Below, one piece after another: positions 34,301-44,645 of a stretch of DNA of 64,000 nt. The DNA is from Pyropia haitanensis (lineage: Eukaryota; Rhodophyta; Bangiophyceae; Bangiales; Bangiaceae). The translations under genes and the position numbers were made by a program. Numbering within the stretch: the stretch's first letter is position 1; each line of letters opens with the position of its first letter. The notes below the pieces were generated by a model. The model had not been told where the DNA came from. It worked only from the letters and a program-made list of their open reading frames with translations, and ran no database searches. The stretch spans positions 5,534,559 through 5,598,558 of the forward strand of contig SDUX01000004.1 of NCBI GenBank assembly GCA_008729055.1, written 5' to 3'.

Positions 34301-36946
34301 ATGGCCCCTCAGGATGGCCTCGCCTTCCTCCCCGTCGGCCCGCCGCGGCTGCTCGTCGCTCCCCCCGCCGCGGGCGCCAAGCGGTGGCGGCCCGCGGCAG
34401 GGGTGGCCACCATCTCGGGCGCGCGTCTCGGCGGCGTGGCGGCCGCGGCGGGCTGCTGCCGCTGCCACGCGGCGCGGCTGACCATGTCGGCGGATGAGGC
34501 GGCCGCCCGTGCACGCCGGCGCATCGAGTCGGAAGCGGCGGCGGCGGCGGTCAAGGCAGCGGCCGCCGCGGCGGAGATGGCGGAGCGCAGGCGCGCGCTC
34601 GCGGCCTTGACCGGCCGGGGGGTGGCGGTGCCGCCGCCCGTCCGCGCGCAGACGCCCGACGAGAGCGACGCGGCCGTCCGCTTCAGCCGCCGCGCGCAAA
34701 TGGAGGCGGACATGGCGGCGGTCAAGGCGGCGGCGGTCGCGGCGGAAATCGCCGAGCGCAAGCGTGTGTCGGCCGCCGCATCCGCGGCGGCGGCGACCCT
34801 CGCGGCCGCCGCCGCGGCCGCTGCTGGCCGTCGGCGCTCGGCCGCGGAGGAGGCTGCCGCCGCCGAAGCCGCCAAGCAGTACGAGTATGAGCTCCGGCAG
34901 AGCGCCATTGACTGGGCCGCCTCGGAGGCGGCCATGGCCGACCGCATCCGCCGCCGTGCGGCAGAGGCGGCGGCGCGGACGGGGTCGTCGCCGCCCCCAC
35001 CGCGGCGGAGGACCACTGGCTCGCCCGCCACGCAGACCACTGGTGACCCGGAAACGGACGCTCGGATCGCTGCGCGCGCCGCCGTGGACGCGCGGCAGGC
35101 GGCGGCCAAGCTGGCGGCCATTGATGCTGAACTGGCCGCCCGCAAGCTCAAGAACGCCGCGGCGATGGCCAGGGCGGCGGCCAATGCGGAGCGGGACGAG
35201 GCCGAGCGCCGCCGTGGGGTGGACCCGATTGCGGCGGCGGCGGTAGCGGCCGAGGCTGCCGCCGAACTGCAGGCGGCGATGAAAGCGTCTGCCGAGGCGG
35301 AAGCCGCCATGGCCGAGCGCATCCGCCAGGCCCGCGGCCTTGTGGCTCGGGCGCAGGGTGTCAAGGCGCCCCCCGCCGGGTCGCCGCCCTCGTTCAGCGT
35401 TAGTCGCTTTTCGGTTCGGGGCGCCGCTCCCGTGTCTGCGCCGCCAGCGAGCCCCGCCGAAGAGGCGGCTGCCCGTGCTCGCCGCCGTGCCGAGGCGGAA
35501 GCGGCGGTTGCCGCGGCCAAGGCGGCGGCCGTTGCGGCCGAGATTGCTGAGCGCAAGCGCGCCGCCGCCGCCATGTCTGCGGCCGTGGCTGGGGCGGCGC
35601 CAGCGCCCGTTGCCGCCCCCGCGACGCCGTACCTGGACGAGGCGGCTGCTCGTGCTCGCCGCCGTGCTGAGGCCGAGGCAAAGGTTGCCGAGGCCAAGGC
35701 GGCGGCTGTCGCGGCCGAGATTGCCGAGCGCAAGCGCGCCGCCGCCGCCATGTCTGCGGCCGTGGCTGGGGCGGCGCCGGCACCTGCAGCCGCCCCCGCG
35801 ACGCCGTACCTGGACGAGGCGGCTGCTCGTGCTCGCCGCCGTGCCGAGGCCGAGGCAAAGGTTGCCGAGGCCAAGGCGGCGGCTGTCGCGGCCGAGATTG
35901 CCGAGCGCAAGCGCGCCGCTGCTGCCATGTCTGCGGCTGCTGCGGCACCGGCGGCGCCGGCGTCGGCGGCACCTGCCGCCGCCCCCGCGACACCAGACCA
36001 GGACGAGGCGCTTGCCCGTGCTCGTCGCCGCGCCGAGGCGGAAGCCAAGGTGGCCGCGGATAAGGCGGCGGCCGTCGCTGCCGAGATTGCCGAGCGCAAG
36101 CGGGCCGCCGCCGCCATGTCGGCGGCGGCGTCCGCCGCGCCGGCGGCGCCGGCCAAGCCGGCCCCCGCTGTGCCGGCGCCGGCTGCTCCAGCGGCACCAG
36201 CGCCAGCGGCGCCGGCGGCATCCAAGCCTGCGGTTGACACGTCGCGCCGCGAGGAGGCCGAAGCCGCCGCGGCTCGCGAGCGCAAGGCGAAGGCCGAGGC
36301 GGCAGCGGCGGCCAAGGCCAAGGCCGCAGCCGCCGAGGCGGCGGCCGCCGCTGCTGCGGTCCAGACGCCGGAGCAAAAGGCCGCCGCCGAGGCCGAGCGC
36401 GTCCGTCGCGCCGGCGTGGCCGCCGCGTTTGCTGAGGTGCAAGCCAAGGTCGCGGCCGCCGCGGCGGAGCGCGAGCGCAACCCGCCCCCCCCGGCAAAGC
36501 CCGTCGTGCTGTCTGCCGCGGAGCGGGAAGAGATGGACCGCCGTCTCGCCGAGGCGGTGACCACCGCCCGCAAGGCGATGGAGGCGGCCGCGGCGGAGCG
36601 GCGGGTGGCGGCCGACGCGGCGGCCGCCGCGCGGGCAAAGGCGGCGGCCGCGGCGGCCGAGGCGCGGGCGGCCGAGGAGGCGCGGCGGCCCAAGGTGGTG
36701 GCGCCCCCGCCCGAGCCAGAGCCGGAGCCTGTCGCTCCCGTCCTGACCCCGGAAGAGATTCGGGCAGAGGAGGAGGCGGCGGCGGCGCGCGCCGAGCGCG
36801 ACGCGCGCCTGGCCGCCACCGTCGCGGCGGCGCGCAAGGCGACCGAGGAGGCGTCGCTCGCCCGCCGCAAGGCAGAGGAGGCCAACAACGCCGCTGGGGG
36901 CTCGGGGGTGTGGGGGGCGACCGACCAGAATGGGGCGCAGTTCTAG
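34301..36946 (+). CDS. Alanine-rich coiled-coil repeat protein, probably plastid-targeted
   Basis: An intact single-frame protein of 881 residues. The start was chosen at the ATG at 34301, after a pyrimidine-rich leader, because residues 1-60 then form a transit-peptide-like region (Ala/Gly/Arg/Pro-rich, almost no acidic residues) ending at 'ARLTMSADEAAARA', after which charged helical repeats begin. The body is made of helical modules such as 'EAAARARRRAEAEAKVAEAK' plus 'AEIAERKRAAAAMSA'. Four nearly identical units of about 57 residues (~385-620) are joined by Ala/Pro hinges, with degenerate copies before and after. Heptad-like Ala spacing predicts long single helices or coiled coils. The C-terminus is 'GVWGATDQNGAQF'. 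A structural or linker role in the plastid is inferred; no enzyme motif. Similar-looking Ala/Lys/Glu repeats (TolA-like) can arise by convergence. Confidence 0.75.
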   Translation: MAPQDGLAFLPVGPPRLLVAPPAAGAKRWRPAAGVATISGARLGGVAAAAGCCRCHAARLTMSADEAAARARRRIESEAAAAAVKAAAAAAEMAERRRALAALTGRGVAVPPPVRAQTPDESDAAVRFSRRAQMEADMAAVKAAAVAAEIAERKRVSAAASAAAATLAAAAAAAAGRRRSAAEEAAAAEAAKQYEYELRQSAIDWAASEAAMADRIRRRAAEAAARTGSSPPPPRRRTTGSPATQTTGDPETDARIAARAAVDARQAAAKLAAIDAELAARKLKNAAAMARAAANAERDEAERRRGVDPIAAAAVAAEAAAELQAAMKASAEAEAAMAERIRQARGLVARAQGVKAPPAGSPPSFSVSRFSVRGAAPVSAPPASPAEEAAARARRRAEAEAAVAAAKAAAVAAEIAERKRAAAAMSAAVAGAAPAPVAAPATPYLDEAAARARRRAEAEAKVAEAKAAAVAAEIAERKRAAAAMSAAVAGAAPAPAAAPATPYLDEAAARARRRAEAEAKVAEAKAAAVAAEIAERKRAAAAMSAAAAAPAAPASAAPAAAPATPDQDEALARARRRAEAEAKVAADKAAAVAAEIAERKRAAAAMSAAASAAPAAPAKPAPAVPAPAAPAAPAPAAPAASKPAVDTSRREEAEAAAARERKAKAEAAAAAKAKAAAAEAAAAAAAVQTPEQKAAAEAERVRRAGVAAAFAEVQAKVAAAAAERERNPPPPAKPVVLSAAEREEMDRRLAEAVTTARKAMEAAAAERRVAADAAAAARAKAAAAAAEARAAEEARRPKVVAPPPEPEPEPVAPVLTPEEIRAEEEAAAARAERDARLAATVAAARKATEEASLARRKAEEANNAAGGSGVWGATDQNGAQF
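35452..36150 (+). repeat. Tandem ~175-base coding repeats
   Basis: Four consecutive units of about 170-180 bases share phrases such as GCTCGCCGCCGTGC, AAGGCGGCGGC and GAGATTGCCGAGCGCAAGCG, and encode the coiled-coil module of the 34301-36946 protein. The second and third units are almost identical, implying recent unit duplication. Confidence 0.85.
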
Positions 36947-37298
36947 TGTGTGTAGGGTAGGGGATTGAGGGGGGTTTGCCGCCGTGCCTGCAGCGGCGGG
37001 GCTGGCGTCTCGCAGCGGGGAGGCAAGTGGGACCGGGTGCCTTTGCGTTTGCGTGGACAAATATATTCATGTAAGCCGGTTCTGAAAATTGGCCGTTAAC
37101 ATGAGTGTTCAATTGAGGGACGGTGGCAGACTTTCCCGTGAAACATTTGAAAAGAACGGACGTTCCGAACGCGGCGCACCCAAAAACAGGCCTTGGCCGC
37201 AACCAGACAGACGCTCCAAACTCGAACGCGGTGTCGCGCACGTTGCCCCGTTCTTCAACGTCGGTCCTTCCCCCCCCCCACCTTCAAGCACCGCCACC

Positions 37299-38715
37299 AT
37301 GCCCCTCCCCCTGACCCGCGCCCTTATCCTCGACAATGGTGGCCACACGATCAAGGCCGGGGTGGTGCCGCTGAGCCCTTCCCCCCCCTCCCTCGGCGGC
37401 AATGGCGCCGGTGCCCCCCCCCCCCCCCCTCCCCCCCCTTCCCGCTGCTCATCCCCAACGCCCTGACGCGCCCCCCAAAGTACAACTCCTCCCCCCGCAC
37501 GCCGCGCTCATCCCCCCGGCCAGCCGGCTACCTCGTCGGCACCGAAATCGCCGCCCTCCGCGACCTATCTGGCCTCCGGCTGGGCCGCCCCGTCGAGCGT
37601 GGCATCGTCACCCGCTGGGAGGCGCAGGCCGACGTGTGGGCGTCGGCGCTGTCGGCCGACGCGGGGGTGGGTGGTGACCTGCGGGGGGTGGGGCGGGCAG
37701 AGGTGGGGGTGCTGGTGACCGAGCCACTGGGGAATCTGCTCCACTGCCGGCACGCGATGGACGAGCTGGTGTTTGAGTGGGGGGGATTTGGGGCGATGCT
37801 CGCCACGGTGAGCCCGCCGCTGCTGCTGCGGTCGACGCTGGGGCCGGCGGGCGCGCCGGTCGACGCCGCCGCCGGCCGCACCGCCCTCGTCATTGACGCG
37901 GGCTTCTCCTTCACCACCGCCACCCCCGTCGTGGACGGCGCGCCCCTCCTGCCGGCAACCCGGCGGGTCGACATTGGCGGCAAGGCGCTGACCAACTACC
38001 TCAAGGCGTGCCTCTCCCGCGGCGCCTACGCCCTCCACGACGACACGCTCCTCGTCGAGGCCATCAAGGAGCGCACCTGCTACGTGGCGCCCGACTTTGC
38101 CGCCGCCGCCGCCGCGCCGCGGCCGCCGGCCGCCCACTACCTGCTGCCAGCCTACACCGACCCGGCGGCCGACCCGCGGGGCCGCCGCCTCGCATCGCGC
38201 GCCGACGCACCGCCGGCCGAGGCGGTGGTGAGTGTCGGACGCGAGCGGTTTGTGGTGCCGGAGCTGCTCTTTTCGCCGGCAGACCTGGGCGCCACGACCG
38301 GCGGGGTGGTGGACGCGGCCGCCGCGGCGGTCGCCGCCGCGCCCGCCGCCGCCGCGCCGCGGCTGTGGGCGAATGTGGTGGTGGGGGGGGGGACCGCCCG
38401 CCTGCGCGGCTTCCTCCGCCGCCTCGCCGCGGACCTCCGTGCGGTCGCGCCCGCGTCGATGCGCGTGCGGGTGCGGCCGGCGGGGGGTGGGGAGGGGGGG
38501 GAGGGGGGGAGGGGGGGGAGGGCGGAGAGGGGGGGAGGGGGGGGACGCTCTGGTCACGGCCGCCTGGCGCGGCGCGGCGGCGACGGTGGCGGACGCGGGG
38601 GGGGGGGGGGGGGGGGGACTGGGCCCACCGCCGCGTCAGCCGCGCAGAGTATGAGGAGCAGGGCCATCGCGTGACGCTGCGGCGGTTCTACGCGCCGCCG
38701 GGGGTGGACGCCTGA
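37299..38715 (+). CDS. ARP6: Actin-related protein 6 (ARP6), frame-interrupted
   Basis: A nuclear actin-related protein of the ARP6 class, a subunit of the SWR1/SRCAP-type complex that exchanges H2A.Z into nucleosomes. The ATG at 37299 has an ideal GCCACCATG context. ARP6-like order: 'ALILDNGGHTIKAG' (nucleotide-binding start), 'LIPNALTRPPKYN', 'GRPVERGIVTRWEAQADVW', 'VLVTEPLGNL', 'DELVFEWGGFGAML', 'ALVIDAGFSFTTATPV', 'IGGKALTNYLK', 'ERFVVPELLFSPADLG', 'NVVVGGGTARLRGF' and the C-terminal 'SRAEYEEQGH'. The protein runs through frame changes at C16 (37414-37429), at G-rich sequence 38480-38540 and at the G run 38599-38617. Every break is in a homopolymer or near-homopolymer, so the gene is probably functional. 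Total about 470 residues, slightly long for ARP6 because of Gly/Pro-rich insertions. No introns are needed. Confidence 0.88.
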
Positions 38716-39636
38716 GGCGGCGGCACGGCCGGGCGCGCGAGGCGCACACAAGAGCACGCAGCGGGGGGGCCGCCGCCGCCGCCGCCACCACTTGAGCTGC
38801 CGACAGGGTGGCGCCGCGGGCGGACGGCGAGCGCGACGGCCCGTCGGCGGCCAGCCGGCGGCCGGGGCACCGCGGCGGCCGCGCCGCGCTGCCGCCGGCG
38901 GCACCCCGACGGGTGTAGCCCGCCGCCCACACGGCGGCTCGTCTGCGGACACGCACCCCCCCCCCGCGCGGGGGCGGCGTCCACGCCCACGCCGGTGCCT
39001 CCCGCGGCGGCGTGCGCGCGCGCGTGCGCGTGCGCGGGGTGGCCGGGCGGGTGCGGCCGCGGCGTGGCCGCCCGGCCGCCCCCCGCTTCCCACGGTGGGG
39101 GGGGGAGCGTGGCGGCCATGGCGGCGCGACGGTGGCGACGGCGGCCGGCGGCACGGCGCTGCCAACGTCCCCCGCCTAGAGCGGTCGGTCACCCCTCGGC
39201 GGTGGCGGCGGCGGCGGCAGCCGTGGCTGGCCGCCCATCCCCTGGCGGCCGCCGCGGCGCGGCCACCCGTCTGGGTGTGGCGGCGGCAACGGCCGCCACA
39301 AACGCGGGCGGCGGGCAGCGCCCGCGCCGCGCCGTGGCGCCGCGGCCAGCCACGCCCGCAACGCGGCCGCCACGGCAGCGCGTCGGCCACCAAACGGGCG
39401 GCGGGCGGGCGGGCGGGCGGGCGGGCGGGCGGGCGGCGGCGGTCGCCGCCGCGGCGGCGGGCGGCGGACGCGGCGGCATCCCCCCCCCCCCTCCCCCCCC
39501 CCCTGCTGGCGGCGGCCGCTCCGCCGCGGCCGCCACCCGCGCGCCCGCGGCCGGGGCGGCCGCGCTGCGCTGCTTGGCGCGTGGCGCGCCGCCCGCGGCC
39601 GCGGGTCGCCGCGCCGCGGGACACGCGCGCGCGCGG

Positions 39637-39690
<54 letters not shown>

Positions 39691-40017
39691 GTCGGCGGCC
39701 GCCCGCGCGGGCGGGCGCGCCGCGGCGGTGGTGGTGGCGGCGGCGGCGGCGGCGGCCGCCGGTGGCTGCGGTCGGCCGGTACCGCCGGCGGCGGTGGCTG
39801 CGGCCCACCCGTGGCGGCGGCGCGGCCGCGGCAGCGTCGGCACACCGCCGCGGCCGTCGGCACCACCCCCCCCCCTCGCGGCGACCATTGGGGAAAAAAA
39901 AAAAAACCAAAAAAAAAAAAAAAACAAACCACCCTGCCCTCCCGTGTCGGGTGTGCGCGGGTGGGGCGGCGCACGGTCCGACCCCCCCCGCGCGCGCGCG
40001 CGCGGCGACCGCGGCGC
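38716..40017. other. Intergenic with A13 and A16 runs
   Basis: Very GC-rich, with GGGC tetramer repeats near 39400-39435 and G/C triplet runs. Two A runs, 13 A at 39894-39906 and 16 A at 39909-39924, are the only long A tracts nearby. They lie just past the presumed 3' end of the minus-strand gene that follows, where they would read as T runs, as also seen after the giant AT-hook/RS gene. No gene recognised. Confidence 0.45.
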
Positions 40018-40286
40018 TCACTCCTCCCGCACGGGCTCGAGCCCCCCCCCCAGCGGGCGCCCCCCCCCCACCCCCCCCCGCCCCCCCCGCCGCCACCGCG
40101 ACGGTGGTGGGCGGAGCCCCCCCCCACCCCCTCCCCCCCCCCCCCCCCGCCCCCGCCCGAGCGCACGGCGGGCACACCCGCGGGCAACCTCCAGGTGCCG
40201 CCGCACCTTGGCGTCCGCCGCGTGCATCGTTGCCGCCGCCGCCGCCGCCGACGCTGCCGTTGCCGCCGCCGCCGACGCGAGGCGCA

Positions 40287-40343
<57 letters not shown>

Positions 40344-40421
40344 GGTGCCGGGGGGGGGGCGGCCGGTGGTGCCGCCGCCGCTGCTGCTGCCGCCGCCGCC
40401 GCCACCGCCGCTGGCGGCGGC

Positions 40422-40455
<34 letters not shown>

Positions 40456-41894
40456 TGGACGGCGCCGCCGCCGGTGGGGCCGCCGCGGCTGCAGGGGCCA
40501 ACGGCACGCCGCGGGGGCGGGGCTCCCCCCCTGGCGGCGGCGCCATCCCCCCCCCCGGTAGGATCCGGGGCGTCCACAGTACCACCCCCCCCCCCCCCGC
40601 CCCCCCCCCCGGCCGCGGGTGCCGCCGACCGCGGCGGCGAGCCCCGGCGGGCCGACCCCCCCCCCCCCCCCCCGGCCACCGCCGCGGCCGCTACCGCCTC
40701 GGGGTCCGTTGCAAGGACGCGCAGGCCGCCCGTCGCGGCGGCGAGCACCCGCCGCACCAGCCGCACGACGCCGTCCACGACGAGCAGCGCCTCGTCGGTG
40801 GTGGCGGCGGTGCCGCCGCCGCCGCCACGGGGGGGGGGGGGGAGGCTGCCAGCCTCGGCAACGACGCCAGAGGGGCGGTACCGCGTGCGCCGGCGGGGGG
40901 GGGGGCGCCCGCGGCGGCCGCGGCCGACGCGGTCGGCGGTGGCGGTGGCGGTGGCGGCGGTGGCGGCGGCGGCGGCCGACGTGGTGGCGGTGGCGGTGGC
41001 CGTGGCGGTGGTCCCCGCGGCGGCGGTGGTGGTCACCGCCGAGCCGCCGCGGCTGCCGCCGCCGGCGGCCCATGGGGGCGCGGCGCCCGCGACCGGCCGC
41101 GGCACCCGCACGGGGCGGCGGGCCGGCGCGCCGAGCGGCACGGGCAGCGGCGGGCGGCGCCCCCCCCCGTCCCCGCCGCCGCACGCACCACCGGCGGCGG
41201 CGTCCCTCCCCCCCCAAGCCCCCTCCGCCGCCACCGCCACGACCGACGCCGGCGACCGCGACGGCTCCCGCACCGCCCCCGGCCGGCCGCCGCCCACCAC
41301 CACCGCCCGCCCCGCCGTGCGGGACGACACCACCCGCCGCGGGCGGGGCGCCGCCGCCGTCGCCGACAGCGGCGGCAGCGGCGGCAGCGGCGGCGGCGGC
41401 GGCGGCGGCTGCCGCCGCCGCGGCGTGCCGCCGCGCGCCGCCTCGCCGCCGCCGCCGCCGCCGCCGGCCGCCACCCACCGTTCCCGCCGGTCCGTCGATG
41501 GCGGCAGCCGCGGCAGCGGCGGCGGCACGCCGCCGCCCATCGCCGCCACGTCGTCTGTGCCCGCCGCGGCGGCCGCCGCCGCCGCGGCGGCGGCAGAGGT
41601 GGCGGCGGTGGTGGGCGGCGACGCCGTTGGCGTGACGGGGGAGGTGGGCGGGTCGCGGGGCTTGGCGCCGCCGCCGCCGCCGCCGTCGTCGCCGTCGCCG
41701 CCGCCGCTATCGCCGCCGCCGCCGCTCGCGTCGGGCGTCCGTGCCCGGTCGGGCGCGCCGTCAGCCGCGGCGGATGGTGGGGGGGGCGCCCGTGCCGCCG
41801 CTGACGTCGACGCCGCCGCCGCGGCAGCCGCCTTGGCCGCCACCCAACAGCTGCCGCCACGAACCGGGCCGCCCGGCTCGGCCACCCCACCGCC

Positions 41895-41927
<33 letters not shown>

Positions 41928-42191
41928 GCCGCCACCACCGCCGCCACCGCCACCACCGCGGCGCATCGACCCGGCGGGCATGCGGCCGCCGGCGCCGCCC
42001 CCAAACGCGCCGCCAAAGTGGCGAAACACGTCCCCCCCGCCGTCGCCGGCGGCGGCGGCGGCGGCGCTACTATCGCGGCGGGGACGGCCGCCGGGGGAGT
42101 ACGAGTCAAAGAGGTAGCCGGCGGGGGCGGGGAGACCGAGGAGGCCCCAGGGGGGGGTGGCCATCGGCGGCCGACGGCGGACGCCGCTCAT
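40018..42191 (-). CDS. Unrecognised low-complexity protein (boundaries uncertain)
   Basis: Probable minus-strand gene starting at ATG 42191 ('MSGVRRRPP') or 42164 ('MATPPWGLLGLPAPAGYLFD'); the latter looks more natural. The N-terminus has a non-repetitive 'GYLFDSYSPGGRPRRDSS' and 'DVFRHFGGAFGG'. A poly-glycine block (about 41880-41960) and Pro/Ala-rich stretches follow. A less biased patch around 40880-40690 reads 'RTRYRPSGVVAEAGS' and 'EALLVVDGVVRLVRRVL'. Near 40240-40160, in a different frame, 'MHAADAKVRRHLEVARG' looks like the C-terminal part, implying a frame change in the G/C runs between. I do not recognise a family. Stop placement at 40018 is tentative. Confidence 0.4.
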
Positions 42192-43558
42192 GGTGGCCAA
42201 GAGACACGTCGGATGGGGGCGGGTAGAGGGAGGGGGGGGAGGCGCAAACGGGCACCCAACGGGCCCGCCGACACGGGGCGGCGCGTCCGAGCAGGCACCG
42301 GGATCGGGTTTGCGGGAGGCTGCGGCGGTGCGAGCGGTGGCGGCAGCGATGACGCCGGGGGGTGGCGGCCGCGGCAGTCCAAGGGATGACGATGGCCGCG
42401 ACGACGAGGGGGGTGGCGGTAGCGACGACGCGAAAGAGTGTGGATAGCGACGACGCGGGAGAGTGATGATAGCGACGACGCGCGGAAGTGGCGGTAGCGA
42501 CGACGTGAGGGGGGAGTAGTGGTCGCAGGAATGACACGGGGGGGTGCGGGTGGCGGCGGCGGCGTCGGGAGGGGGATGGCAACCAGACGGGCCCGCACCA
42601 CGCGGCGCGCGCCGGCAGCAAGAGACGACCGCGTCGACGGCTGCCGAGCGCAGCGCACACGCACGCACGTCGACGGCTGCCAAAGACCCCCCCCCCCGCA
42701 CGCGTCGACGGGGCCGGGACGGTCCGCGCGGGTGCCGCGACAGGCGGCGCGGCGGGTGGCGCTGGGCGCGCCACCAGACTGCTCTCGGCCGCCGCTGCAC
42801 GTGCCGCACCCCCTGGGAGTCACGTGCACCACAGGGGGGACGCAGGGGGGGGGGGGGGGGGGGGGGGGTGGCGGCGGCCTCGTCAGCCCGTCGGCGAGGG
42901 GCACCCGCAGGGGGCGGGACAGGGTCGGCGTGGGGGTTGACGGGGGGGGGGGGTGCGTTGAGCCCGTCGGCTCTGGCAGACCTCTGCCGCCGCGTCTGGT
43001 GGTGGCTTCACCAACGGAGGGGACACCACTGGGGGGTGCGGGGGTAGAGGGGGGGGGGGGGGGGGGGGGTTGAGGAGCTGCGGCGGGTTGAGGGGGGAAC
43101 GCCGAGGTTTGGGCGGCGGCGGCGGCGGCGGCGTGAAGCGCCCGCGGCTGCGCCGGCAGAGCGGCCGGTGGCGGCGGATGCGGCAACGTCGCCGCCACCC
43201 CAGCCGCCTGCGGCGGCGGTTGAGCCGAGTGGGTGGGCAGAGAGGGGGGGGGAGGGGGGGGGGGCGGGGGGGTGGTTGGGGGTGGGGTGCGCGCGTGCGT
43301 GCGGGGGTTGCCCGCCCCGATGCACGGGCGCTGTCGTGGGGGGGGAGCGGATGACGATCCGCGGCGGTCGTAGCGCGGCCTGGGGGGGGGGGGGGCGGGG
43401 GGGCGGGCGCGCTGGTTGCGAAGGCGGCCCGATGGGAGCGCAGACCCTGGGGGGGTTTGGGGCGGGGGGCCGCCCACGACGAGACGAGCCGCCCCCCCGC
43501 GGGGGGTCCCCCCACACGGGGGGCCGTGTCCGCCACCCCCCCCCCCATCCTCTCGACC
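42192..43558. other. Intergenic low-complexity region with G-tract clusters
   Basis: G runs cluster at 42845-42868, 42943-42952, 43050-43070, 43245-43272 and 43383-43397. Around 42395-42515 there is a short tandem phrase, TAGCGACGACG, repeated at irregular spacing. No gene recognised. The dense G runs could form G-quadruplexes on the plus strand. Confidence 0.45.
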
Positions 43559-43565
43559 GCATCGG

Positions 43566-44458
43566 TAAGGTTGGCATTTACCGACGGTTTTGATTTCGTG
43601 TACCTTTTACCGCTCGATATACCGAAATACCGATATCGAATCGAGATCTCGGTAGCCGAATTCCATTTATCAATTCCCTTTTGACAGTGCGTGGCTCGTC
43701 TTCCTCGCGGGTTTCGCGCGAAGCCACGGCCAATGGATCACTGCGACCGAACCGGCGGCGTCAGCAATCTCGACCAGCCCCGACACGTCGACCGCGCCTG
43801 TAGAGCGGCAGCGTACAGCGGCACAGCGCGGAGTGTGGGCCGATGTGTGCAGGCACACTTAGGTGCGGCTCAGGACAGTGGTCATGCGCCCTCAGGGACG
43901 ACCGGCGCGGAGTCGCGCTTGCAAGGGTCGCACTGAGAGGGTGCTGCGCGCGCGGATCAGTGGACGGAGCCGCCTTGCAGGTGCTGATCGTGACTCATGT
44001 GCGGCCTCAGGGTCTGGTGGACTGGCGTGCAAGGGCGTCTGGCCCGACACAGGTGTCGAGAGCGTTGACACACGTATCGTGGCTTTTCTGGGAGTCGGCT
44101 TGGTCGGCGTGTCGTGGCCTGATGTACGTATCGAAGCTGGCTTTTCATCGGTGCTGGCGGTGTCATTGGCGCTGTGAACGCGGGCCAGCCGGGTCGGAAC
44201 GCGAGTGTCTGTATGCCAGCCATGGTGTGCTCTCCGCTCAGAAGAACGTATCGTGGCTCGAGGACACGTCGGTCTCGCGCGTGACTCGTTGTTTGGGCCT
44301 GTGCCTTTGGACAGCCTTGCAACGAAAAAAATTACGAATATGAGTACCATATCGACCTGTACCGACCAGAGAGCTGTTGGAGTTTATCATTTACCGATCG
44401 GGATTTCGACGGTATTCGACATCGTTTTTCGGTATAATTTACCGACGTGCCAACCTTA
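43566..44458. mobile_element. Non-autonomous hAT-like DNA transposon (893 bp)
   Basis: The element is bounded by perfect 11-base terminal inverted repeats: TAAGGTTGGCA at 43566-43576 and TGCCAACCTTA at 44448-44458. They are flanked by a direct repeat, GCATCGG, at 43559-43565 and 44459-44465 (8 bases if the shared T is counted). The ends contain subterminal TACCGA/TTACCG repeats and are A/T-rich, unlike the surrounding DNA. The interior (about 43690-44330) has repeated ACGTATCGTGGC-type phrases and no transposase. Ends resembling TAGGGNTGGCA and an 8-base target site are typical of hAT elements, so a non-autonomous hAT-like element is inferred. Confidence 0.8.
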
Positions 44459-44645
44459 GCATCGGTGGGTCCCCGACGGGCCCGTCCACTCGGCCGCGTT
44501 CCCGTGTCCCCAGCGGCGGGCCGACGGCCGCGGCCGGCCGGTCACCGCCGCCGCGACCGCCACCGCCGCACAGCGGCCTTCCGCCACCCGGCGCGGCTCG
44601 TGGTGGCCTGCCACGGGGCCGCCGGGCCGCCGCCCACCGCAGGAG
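44459..44645. other. Short spacer between mobile elements
   Basis: GC-rich sequence between the right target duplication of the hAT-like element and the presumed left end of the next repeat element. Nothing recognised. Confidence 0.4.

Noticed and set aside
40018..42191. Peroxin-13-like protein
   Set aside because: The Gly-rich N-terminus and a short helical patch gave the idea, but the conserved Pex13 core and an SH3 domain are not visible.
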